A stretch of 64,000 nucleotides of DNA from Streptomyces sp. CBMA123 (GTDB lineage Bacteria; Actinomycetota; Actinomycetes; Streptomycetales; Streptomycetaceae): NCBI RefSeq assembly GCF_014596465.1, contig NZ_MECK01000001.1, positions 124,001-188,000 of the forward strand, read 5' to 3'. The position numbers and the translations under genes are program-made. The notes under the pieces are model-generated. The model was not told the origin of the DNA. It made no database searches and saw only the letters and a list, made by a program, of their open reading frames with translations. Positions 32,929 through 40,151 of the stretch are shown here, in pieces (positions within the stretch are counted from its first letter, which is position 1; each line of letters opens with the position of its first letter).

Positions 32929-32950
32929 TGGTGCAGGGTCGGAACTCAAC

Positions 32951-32971
32951 ACCGGGTGCGGAACACCCGGT
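32951..32971. terminator. Second short hairpin
   Basis: ACCGGGTG (32951-32958) pairs with CACCCGGT (32964-32971) around a 5-base loop. It lies between the 19-bp hairpin and the convergent small gene, so it may be that gene's terminator. Confidence 0.5.
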
Positions 32972-32997
32972 CAGGGCCGAATCAGTGTTGGAGTCGG

Positions 32998-33174
32998 CTA
33001 CGCGCCGTCGGTGTCCGGCCACGTGCGGGCTTCCACCCGGCGCGCCCGGCGCCGGCGCAGTCGTGCGGCCTGCCGACCGAACTGTCCGGTGTAGTAGTAG
33101 CAGGTGCACCCGCGCCCGGCATACCGGCACTTACGCCGGTACCCGGGCACTTCGCGCCCCAGCATCGACGTCAT
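32998..33174 (-). CDS. 58-residue basic protein with Cys/Tyr patch
   Basis: ATG 33174 follows GGGAGGG with four or five bases between, a strong site. The 58 residues contain KCRYAGRGCTCYYYTGQF and an Arg-rich helix (QAARLRRRRARRVEAR). The three Cys and the Tyr cluster followed by a basic helix suggest a small nucleic-acid-binding peptide, possibly metal-binding. The stop at 32998-33000 precedes the convergent hairpins. Family unknown. Confidence 0.6.
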   Translation of the reverse strand: MTSMLGREVPGYRRKCRYAGRGCTCYYYTGQFGRQAARLRRRRARRVEARTWPDTDGA

Positions 33175-33328
33175 CGGGGCCCTCCCGTCATTTCACATCC
33201 AGCAAGCACAGCAACGCAGTTGTGCACTGCCAGCGCGGCCCTGCGAGGCTCGGCCGCACCAGGCACCCCGCCCGGTCCGGGACTCGCCCGGCCGAGGCCG
33301 GCGCGGTTGCTGCGGCTCGAGCGGCGGC

Positions 33329-33742
33329 TCAGTTGAGATAGATCCCCGCGAAGGCGCCGTCGTAGCCGGTCGAGGTCATGGCGACCTCGAAGTTGTCCCA
33401 CACCTTCTCCGGGTGGGAGAAGTGCTGGTCGAAGTAGTCGACCGTCAGGTCCCGCTCCAGCCACTCGTGCGAGCAGCGGCAGCGGACGAACACCTGCTCG
33501 CGAACGTTGAGGAGCATCCAGTCGCGGCGGGCCTTGCAGAGCTCGCAAGTGATCACGATTCCGCGCGGGTTCAGCTCGTCGGCGTGCGGCACCGCCCGGA
33601 TGACGGGCGTGCCGGGCTCGGGCTCCGGAACAACCATCGGGAAGTCGGGGATGTGGAGGTCAGCATCGGCGAGCGGCGGGAGGAACGTCGGCTCGTGGTC
33701 GTCACGACGTCTCGGCAGATCCGACAAGTACAGCCCTTTCAT
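33329..33742 (-). CDS. Small protein with zinc-ribbon-like CxxC...CxC
   Basis: 137 residues from ATG 33742. Residues ~63-92 have ITCELCKARRDWMLLN then FVRCRCSHEWLERDL, a possible zinc-binding treble (CELC and CRC). The C terminus is alpha/beta with Trp/Phe (EKVWDNFEVAMTSTGY). It ends IYLN without the Arg tail. It may bind nucleic acid. It lies on the strand opposite to Region 1. Confidence 0.65.
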   Translation of the reverse strand: MKGLYLSDLPRRRDDHEPTFLPPLADADLHIPDFPMVVPEPEPGTPVIRAVPHADELNPRGIVITCELCKARRDWMLLNVREQVFVRCRCSHEWLERDLTVDYFDQHFSHPEKVWDNFEVAMTSTGYDGAFAGIYLN

Positions 33743-33834
33743 CAGAAGTGGCCGGTATAACGATCAAATGCCCGATTTTATTCCCGAAGCCGCATTCCGT
33801 TATCCAGGTGTGACCATCCGGGATGTCGGACGAT

Positions 33835-34802
33835 TCATCGTCGTCGCTGTTCCGGCGCCTGCTTGACGGACGTCGGGCCTGGACCGGGCTCGGCTTGGCC
33901 CGGCGGGCCACCGGCGACCCGCCGAGGAGAGCGAGCCTGCGCAGCAGCGCTTCGGATCGCGCCGCCAGGTTCGGCAGCGCTTCGGAGTAGCGCGGTGAGG
34001 GCCGGCCCGTGGCTGAGCCAGGTGTACGCGTCGTGCCACGTTTCGGCGTTGCGTTCCTCGATCGCCTCGTTGTAGCCGTCGACCATGGTGGTCCTCGTCA
34101 AGGTGTCGTTCCATTGGTGGAGGATCCCGCGGGCGCTCGTGAAGGCGTTCTCCAGCTCGCCCAGCATCCAGCTGGCCCGGGTGACAGGTTGGCCTGGGCG
34201 GCTCGGCCGTCTCGCAGGAGGGCCTCGGCGTAGGGCAGGACGTCCTGGAGGTGACGGAGAGCGGCGGCGTCGCGGCGGACGACGCCGTCTCCGTAGAGCT
34301 TCTCGTCCAGCGGCCAGCCCTGCTCATCGCTCAGGCTGTCGGAGATCGAGTCCCAGTGGTCGACGGCCGCTTGAGCCTGTCCGAGCGCTCGCTCCAGGAC
34401 GGTCAGGCGCTGGCGGGCGCGGATCTGGTCGTGGCGGGGCAGCAGGTCGCGGGCGATGTCGGCTGCTGCGCTGGCCGGCTCACGGTCACCGGGGACGTGG
34501 AGTTCGAGCGCCTCGCCTTCGTTGACGTGCTCCATGTAGGAGTTGCCCTCGGTCAGCGCGATCGAGCGGATCGTGTAGCCGGGCCCGGTGGGGTGCTGCT
34601 CTTCGGTGACGAGCAGGCCGATCGGCCGGGCGAGGTTGTGGAGGACGGCGGCGTTCTGGAAGTCGGCGAACTGGGGGGTGGGCCGGAGGACGAGCAGCGA
34701 AATGAGGTCGGCCATGTCCGGGTCGGGGTTCTGGTGGTGCTCGACCCGCCAGGTCCCCGGCAGCTTCGCGGCGAGGGCAGTGGAGTACGAGTTGAGGTTC
34801 AC
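33835..34802 (-). pseudogene. Frameshifted family B protein, copy 3
   Basis: GTG 34802 begins NLNSYSTALAAKLPGTWRVE with the family B pattern (LA.KLP.TW ... ISLLVLRPT ... AADIARDLLPRHD), then helices. The frame breaks near 34180. Upstream residues end ...AAQANL, and the continuation in another frame is VTRASWMLGELENAFTSARG...WHDAYTWLSH, ending APEQRRR at 33835. One missing base would restore a ~322-residue protein; the span is 968 bp, one short of a multiple of three. Either a real single-base deletion or a sequencing error. Confidence 0.72.
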
Positions 34803-34881
34803 GGGTCCTGGTCCAGGGTTCTCTCTGCGTGGCCCGGTGCGAAGGGGTTGTCGGGCCGGGGTGGGCGGCTATGGTCTCGAC

Positions 34882-34910
34882 GGGCCCGGTGTGAGCAGCG
34901 CACCGGGCCC
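34882..34910 (-). terminator. Hairpin after the ATP-grasp gene
   Basis: GGGCCCGGTG (34882-34891) and CACCGGGCCC (34901-34910) form a perfect 10-bp stem with a 9-base loop, 15 bp downstream of the ATP-grasp stop. Confidence 0.7.
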
Positions 34911-34924
34911 ACTGGCGGGCGGGG

Positions 34925-36193
34925 TCAGCCGGTGGCCAGCTGAGGGTCGACGGCGATGTCGAGCAGGCCCTCGGCGTGGGCGAGGTGCTCCTGCACCTGG
35001 GCGACGTCGTCGCCGGTGACCACCAGGTGCCCCAAGCGGGCGGTACCGGGATCGCCCTGCGGGGACAGCAGGGTCTGCTGGCCGGGCCGTATTTCCCACA
35101 CGAGGCGTTCCAGCCAGTCGGGGGTGCCGAGTTCGGGGCGCGGCTGCGCGGTGCGGACGGTTCCGGAGGTGGCCGGGTAGAGCAGGCGGATGCCAGCGGC
35201 GGCTGCCCGGGTGGGGGTGAGGTCGGGTTCGCGGCCCAGGGCGATGTCGACCGCGGCGGCGGCGAGGTCGATGCCGGTGGCGAGGCGGACCAGGTGGCCC
35301 ACCAGGTCTCCGCCCAGGCGGGCGTTGACCTCGATCAGCTTGGGGCCGGTGGTGGTCAGGCGCATCTCGACGTGGGAGATACCACAGTTGACGCCGAGGG
35401 CGTCCAGCGCCGCCTCGGCGATCGGCGCGACTTCGGCGAGGAGCGGGTCGCCGGCAGTGACGACGTGGCCGACCGCCTGGAAGTGCGGCCCTGCGCCGAG
35501 TTCGGTGCGGGTGACGGCGACGGCGGTGGTGATGCCGTGCGAGGTCACGCACTCCACCGCGATCTCGGGGCCGTCCAGGTACTCCTCGACGAGGATGCCG
35601 CTGCCCTCCTGGCCCTGGCCCTTCGCGCGGGCGCTGGCGTAGGTGAACGCGGCCGGCAGCTCGTCGAAGTGGTCGACCTTGACGACGCCGATGCCGCCGG
35701 TGTGGGAGGCCGGCTTGAGGACCACGGGCAGGCCGATGCGGCGGGCCGCGGTGGTGGCGGTCACCAGGGAGGTGACCCGGATCGACCGGGCGGACGGCAC
35801 ACATTCGGACGACCAGACCGCCCTGCTCGCGGCCTTGTTACGACAGGCTGTCGCGGTCGCCGAGGACTGGCCGGGCACCGCGAGGTCGGTGGCGATGTGC
35901 GAGGCCGCAACGAGGGCGTGCTCGTCCCAGGTCACCACTCCCTTGATCTCGTGACGCCCGGCGAGGCGGGCGACCGCCCACCGCAGATCCTCGAGGTCGC
36001 CGACCTCGGCGACCTCGTGGTCGCGAAGGTAGGGCTGCTGCCAGGTCGGCTCGGCGTCGCTCACCAGGACCAGCGGGCTTCGCATGGAGGCGGCGGCCAG
36101 GCAGTACGAGCTGAACGTCTGGTCGCCCGTGCCGAGGACCAGGAGCACCCCGTCGTCGCGGGTGTCGTCCGGAAGGGCGGCGGTCGTCGTCAT
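34925..36193 (-). CDS. ATP-grasp carboxylate-amine ligase
   Basis: 422 residues from ATG 36193 with GGAG nine bases upstream. The ATP-grasp domain spans ~110-310. It has the ATP-binding lysine and glycine loop VVLKPASHTGGIGVVKV, the adenine-contact strand ILVEEYLDGPEIAVECV and the Mg-binding KLIEVNARLGGDLVGHL. The N-terminal pre-ATP-grasp domain reads VLLVLGTGDQTFSSYCLAA. Such enzymes join a carboxylate to an amine with ATP, often making dipeptides (BacD-type) or modified amino acids. An MFS transporter on the same strand lies just beyond the IS110 insertion. The product is unknown. Confidence 0.85.
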   Translation of the reverse strand: MTTTAALPDDTRDDGVLLVLGTGDQTFSSYCLAAASMRSPLVLVSDAEPTWQQPYLRDHEVAEVGDLEDLRWAVARLAGRHEIKGVVTWDEHALVAASHIATDLAVPGQSSATATACRNKAASRAVWSSECVPSARSIRVTSLVTATTAARRIGLPVVLKPASHTGGIGVVKVDHFDELPAAFTYASARAKGQGQEGSGILVEEYLDGPEIAVECVTSHGITTAVAVTRTELGAGPHFQAVGHVVTAGDPLLAEVAPIAEAALDALGVNCGISHVEMRLTTTGPKLIEVNARLGGDLVGHLVRLATGIDLAAAAVDIALGREPDLTPTRAAAAGIRLLYPATSGTVRTAQPRPELGTPDWLERLVWEIRPGQQTLLSPQGDPGTARLGHLVVTGDDVAQVQEHLAHAEGLLDIAVDPQLATG

Positions 36194-36385
36194 GTGGTGC
36201 TGTTCTCCAAATGGTGGAAGGGAGTTGGGGTTAGGGGGTCAGGCGGCTCTACCTTCTGAGTTGGGTTGATCGAGCCACTCGTAAGGTTGGGTCGCCCAGG
36301 GGTGCTGGGTGTGGCTATCAGGCGGCTGCCGTCTCGTGGCTGTCCAGGCTTCGCCGCCCGGCACCCCACGACGACTCGGCCGCCG
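36194..36385. other. Structured non-coding stretch between ATP-grasp gene and IS110 transposase
   Basis: Within 36300-36370, GGGGTGC pairs with GCACCCC and, inside it, GGCGGC pairs with GCCGCC, making a nested stem-loop of about 70 bases. IS110-family elements encode a guide (bridge) RNA in the non-coding part upstream of the transposase, so this is a candidate if the element extends this far left. Otherwise it is the promoter or leader region of the ATP-grasp gene. Confidence 0.35.
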
Positions 36386-37688
36386 ATTAGGAAGTGCGAA
36401 CAAGTCGCTGTGTAGAGCAATGCCGGCGAGGTCGTCCGTGGTACGAACAGCACGAACACGCACGTCAGGAGCGCGATGAGCCGGATATGGGCGGGGATCG
36501 ACAGCGGCAAGGGCCACCACCACGGCCTGGCCCTGGACGCCGAGGGCAAGACCCTGCTGTCGCGGCGGGTGGCCAACGACGAGCCCGAGCTGCTGAACCT
36601 GATCAGCGACGTTCTGGCCCTGGCCGACTGCGGCCAGGTGACCTGGGCGATCGACATGACCGGCGGGGAGCCGGCCCTGCTGCTGAGCCTGCTGATCGCC
36701 CACGGCCAGGAGGTCCTGTACATCCCCGGCCGTCTGGTGAACCGGGCGTCCGACGGCTACCGCGGCGAGGGCAAGACCGACGCCCGCGACGCCTACGTGA
36801 TCGCCGACCAGGCCCGGATGCGCCGTGATCTGCAGCCGATCCGCCCCGGCGACGAGGCCGCGATCGAGCTGAAGCTGCTGACCGGGCGCCGGGCCGACCT
36901 GGTCGAGGACCGCACCCGCGCCGTCAACCGCCTGCGCGGCACCCTGCTGGGCATGTTCCCGGCCCTGGAGCGGGCTCTGGACGTGACCAACACCGGCCCG
37001 CTGAAGCTGCTGACCGAGTACCAGACCCCGGCCGCGCTCCGCCGCGTCGGCGTCGCGCGGCTGGCGAAGTGGCTGGCCAACCGCAAGGTCCGCAATGCAA
37101 GAGCCTTGGCCGAGACGGCAGTTGAAGCTGCCGGGCGGCAGTACACCTCCGTCCCCGGGGAGAAGACCATCGCCAGGCTGGTCCACACCCTGGCCGAGGG
37201 GGTGATGGCCCTAAACGAGCAGATCGCCGAGATGGACAAGCTCATCGAGGGCCGGTTTCGCGAGCACGAACTCGCCGAGATAGTCCAGAGCGTTCCCGGA
37301 ATCGGCGCGATCCTCGGTGCCGAGTTCCTAGCCGGCGTGGGCGGCAACCTGGACGGATTCGCCTCCCCGGACGCCCTGGCGGCCTTCGCCGGCGTCGCCC
37401 CCGCGCCACGCGACTCGGGCAAGGTCAGCGGCAACCTCCACCGGCCGACCGTCTACCACCGACGACTCCAACGCGTCTTCTACACCTCGGCGTTGGTGAG
37501 CATCCGCTGCGATCCGAACTCGCGAACGTTCTACGACCGCAAGCGCGCCGAGGGGAAGAAGCACGTCCAGGCCGTCATGGCCCTGGCCCGCCGCCGCGTC
37601 AACGTCCTGTGGGCGCTGATCCGTGACCGTCGGTGCTACCACGTCACACCCCCAGTGACCGAGACGGCTTGACAACGACATTAGGAAG
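36386..37688 (+). mobile_element. IS110-family insertion (limits tentative)
   Basis: ATTAGGAAG occurs at 36386-36394 and again at 37680-37688, bracketing the transposase gene; the right copy includes the last codons of the MFS gene. These direct repeats may mark a duplicated core, giving an element of about 1.29 kb with only ~80 bp before the transposase. The left limit could instead lie further left, near 36200, to include the structured stretch. No terminal inverted repeats are visible, as expected for IS110. Confidence 0.6.
36476..37672 (+). CDS. IS110-family transposase
   Basis: 398 residues, ATG 36476 after CAGGAG. The N-terminal RuvC-like DEDD domain starts WAGIDSGKGHHHGLALD, with WAIDMTGGEPALLL and GKTDARDAYVIADQA supplying acidic residues. 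The C-terminal transposase_20 domain has VPGIGAILGAEFLAGVGG and ALAAFAGVAPAPRDSGK with the catalytic serine region (KVSGNLHRP). Full length, no frameshift, so it is probably active. It is the only gene on the + strand here and interrupts a - strand pair. Confidence 0.93.
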   Translation: MSRIWAGIDSGKGHHHGLALDAEGKTLLSRRVANDEPELLNLISDVLALADCGQVTWAIDMTGGEPALLLSLLIAHGQEVLYIPGRLVNRASDGYRGEGKTDARDAYVIADQARMRRDLQPIRPGDEAAIELKLLTGRRADLVEDRTRAVNRLRGTLLGMFPALERALDVTNTGPLKLLTEYQTPAALRRVGVARLAKWLANRKVRNARALAETAVEAAGRQYTSVPGEKTIARLVHTLAEGVMALNEQIAEMDKLIEGRFREHELAEIVQSVPGIGAILGAEFLAGVGGNLDGFASPDALAAFAGVAPAPRDSGKVSGNLHRPTVYHRRLQRVFYTSALVSIRCDPNSRTFYDRKRAEGKKHVQAVMALARRRVNVLWALIRDRRCYHVTPPVTETA

Positions 37689-39006
37689 CCTGGGCCAGGA
37701 GTTCCTCGTCCGCCTTCGCGGAGGATTCGGCGCCCGGGTGCTCGTAGGAGTGCCGGTGGCTGTGGAGACCGACCAGGCAGAGGGCCGTGGCGACGGTGGT
37801 CGCCACGGCGGTGGCAAACAGCAGCGCCCTCACGTTGGCCGCCGGAACGGCGAAGACCAGCAGGCCGGCCAATGGCAGCGGGACCAGGACGAGCAAGACG
37901 CAGGTGGCCAGTGTCGCGGAGAAGCGTCGGGCGGGGATCAGCCGGGCGCGGGCGGTGCGCAGGGCGACGGTGGCCGCGCCTTCGGCGGCCATCACGGTGG
38001 CCACCGCGGCGGTGTAGGTGGTCAGGGTCGGGGCAATCGCGGCGGCGCCGGCGGCGGTGCAGGCGACGACGGTGGAGGTCACGATTACCGGGAACAGGCC
38101 GAAGCGGTCGATGGCGGGCTTCGCGGCCAGGGCGGCCAGCAGAGAGGCGCCGGCCGCGACGCTCCACACCAGGCCGGTGGCGGCGGTGCTGCGGTGCAGG
38201 TCCTGGGCGACGGCGATCGGGGTGGACACCTGCAGGACACCGAGGACGAAGTTCGCTGCGGCGAGCGTGCCGATCAGCCAGGCGAGCGCGGGGGTGCGCA
38301 CAAGGGTGTCGACTCCGCTCGCGAGTGCGTCGCGGGCGCGTTCACGGCGGGCCTCGGCGACCAGGCGCAGGCGGGCACGCTGGGTGTGCATGACCAGGGC
38401 CATGGTGATGGTGACGGTGGACAGGACCGCGACGGTGGTCAGCAGGAGGGCCGGCCCGGCGAGCAGGAGCGCGCCGCCGAGCAGCGGACCGAGCAGTGCG
38501 GCGCTGCGGTCGATGGCGGTGCACCTGGACTGCACCCGGTGGATCTGGGTGCCGGCGCGTCGGCTCGCCTCGGTGCCGAGGGATTCGACCGCCAGGAAGC
38601 TTCCTTCGGCCAGCATGCCGGCGACGATGCCGAAGGCGAGCACGGCCGCCACGCCCAGCCCGAGGCTCATCCCCACCAGGGTGAGCAGGGCGGCGGCGGC
38701 CCGCGCCAGGCTGGTCGCCAGGACGGCGGTCTGCGGGCTGTGGCGTTCGACCATCGCCCCGCCGAGCACGACGGCCGACAACCTGGGCATCCACTCCAGC
38801 AGGAAGGCCAGCCCGGTCCACATCACCGAGTGGGTGAGGGTGAGGACCAGCAGCGGTACGGCGTAGGTGATCACCGATCCCGCCAGGGCGTCGGCGCCGC
38901 GCAGCACGTAGCAGCGCAGCAGCCAGTCCCGGTCGCTCTGCCGGGGGCGGCGCCGGACGCGGTGGGACGGCTCCAGGTCCGCGGACTGCATGATCGAGAG
39001 GGGCAA
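37681..39006 (-). CDS. MFS exporter
   Basis: About 441 residues; TTG 39006 lies five bases after GGAGAG, with ATG 38991 as alternative. Twelve hydrophobic segments (GSVITYAVPLLVLTLTHSVM; LVPLPLAGLLVFAVPAANV) and a motif-A-like loop (LEWMPRLSAVVLGGAMVERH) place it with the MFS-1 / transmembrane secretion effector type exporters. The last codons overlap the right copy of the IS-flanking 9-bp repeat. With the ATP-grasp ligase it resembles a synthesis-export pair split by the IS. Confidence 0.82.
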   Translation of the reverse strand: MPLSIMQSADLEPSHRVRRRPRQSDRDWLLRCYVLRGADALAGSVITYAVPLLVLTLTHSVMWTGLAFLLEWMPRLSAVVLGGAMVERHSPQTAVLATSLARAAAALLTLVGMSLGLGVAAVLAFGIVAGMLAEGSFLAVESLGTEASRRAGTQIHRVQSRCTAIDRSAALLGPLLGGALLLAGPALLLTTVAVLSTVTITMALVMHTQRARLRLVAEARRERARDALASGVDTLVRTPALAWLIGTLAAANFVLGVLQVSTPIAVAQDLHRSTAATGLVWSVAAGASLLAALAAKPAIDRFGLFPVIVTSTVVACTAAGAAAIAPTLTTYTAAVATVMAAEGAATVALRTARARLIPARRFSATLATCVLLVLVPLPLAGLLVFAVPAANVRALLFATAVATTVATALCLVGLHSHRHSYEHPGAESSAKADEELLAQAS

Positions 39007-39091
39007 GAGGGCTCTCCGGCTTGGGCGTTGTACGGGACGGTGCAGCTGCTGCTGCCTGCCCGTGCGGATTGGGCGGTCGCGGTGGAGGCGG

Positions 39092-39895
39092 TCAGCGGCG
39101 GTGGACACCGGGCGGGGCTACGACGGCGGGTGCCGGTACGCCCGGGGCTACGCGCTGTTCGCCGGCGGGCCCGGCGGACGGCGTGCTCGCGAGGGCGGCC
39201 TCGCGCCGCACAGCGGCGGTCGGGGCGCCGAGGACGACCGGTTGTCCGGCAGCGGGCAGAAGGCCGGGAGCGCGAGTCGGGCAGGCGACGCCGTACCCCG
39301 CGGCACGCAGTGCGTCCACGGCACGGGCCACGGCGGCCTGGCGCTGCGCCGACTCGGCGAGGGTGGCGGGCAGCCGGTACGAAGTGTGCTCCGCTGAAAG
39401 GTCTTTGACGAAGCCGGCCTGCCGGAGCAGCGCCTCCGCTCGCAGCAGCGTGGCCTCTGCCCTGCGCCAGCCCGGGTCGATGCGGTCCAGGTACCCGTAC
39501 ACCCCGGCCAGCAGTCCCACCACGCTGCCGCCGTTCGCGGCGTGCGGACCGTGCGGCTCGCTGTCGTAGGCGACTTCGAACAGGTCCGGGGTGTCCGGGT
39601 GGTCGCGGGTGACGAGCCAGCTGGGGGGCGATCCGGGCCGGTAGTCGCCGCAGTCCTCCGGTGGGGAGATCGTCAGGTGGCTGCCGTCCGCCAGCAGGAC
39701 GTTGACGATGTAGTCGCTCGCGCCGTAGTCAACAACGCACTCCAGGCCGCGGCTCTCCAGCGGTTCGATGATGCCGCGGTAGCGCTGCGAGGGGTCGCCG
39801 GTCTCGTACGTCCGGGGCGTGAGCGGCCCCTTGACGTGAGCGTTCACGTCATCACCGGTCTCGGTGATCACAACGGTGACCTGGTCGGTGCGCAC
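39092..39895 (-). CDS. Unknown protein with AGF...AGY module
   Basis: 267 residues from GTG 39895, six bases after AGGAGGA. The first ~120 residues form an alpha/beta domain (VTVVITETGDDVNAHVKGPL; YIVNVLLADGSHLTISPPED). Residues ~150-235 have LLRQAGFVKDL...YRLPATLAESAQRQ...AVDALRAAGYGVACP, similar to the protein at 190-906. The Ala/Pro tail ends PPGVHRR, as in Region 1. Function unknown. Confidence 0.72.
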   Translation of the reverse strand: MRTDQVTVVITETGDDVNAHVKGPLTPRTYETGDPSQRYRGIIEPLESRGLECVVDYGASDYIVNVLLADGSHLTISPPEDCGDYRPGSPPSWLVTRDHPDTPDLFEVAYDSEPHGPHAANGGSVVGLLAGVYGYLDRIDPGWRRAEATLLRAEALLRQAGFVKDLSAEHTSYRLPATLAESAQRQAAVARAVDALRAAGYGVACPTRAPGLLPAAGQPVVLGAPTAAVRREAALASTPSAGPAGEQRVAPGVPAPAVVAPPGVHRR

Positions 39896-39991
39896 GGCGG
39901 GTCCTCCTGCTGCTCTCGGGCGCTGGCACGCCCGCCGACGAAGCGTCGATCGCATCCGTCGGCGGGCGGATCACCAGAGTCCCGGCTGGCG

Positions 39992-40022
39992 GGCTCGCTG
40001 CAGCGAGCCGAACTTGTGCTAT
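39992..40022 (-). other. Palindrome with conserved flank, copy 2 (candidate oriT/nic or recombination site)
   Basis: GGCTCGCTGCAGCGAGCC (39992-40009) with the flank ATAGCACAAGTTC read on the - strand. It is the inverted counterpart of 10438-10471 and lies about 130 bp beyond the 3' end of the large relaxase gene. Confidence 0.5.
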
Positions 40023-40086
40023 GGCCCGACCCCGCCGTCAGCGCTGGCCGCTTGCCGCCGGGGACCGACCCTGAACCCAACCGCAC

Positions 40087-40124
40087 GAGAAGGGGGCCAG
40101 CACCGAAGTGCTGGCCCCCTTCTC
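40087..40124 (-). terminator. Perfect 17-bp hairpin downstream of the relaxase gene
   Basis: GAGAAGGGGGCCAGCAC (40087-40103) and its exact complement at 40108-40124 enclose a CGAA tetraloop, 28 bp past the relaxase stop. Confidence 0.82.
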
Positions 40125-40151
40125 GCATTGATGGTGCCGACCTGCCGGTCG

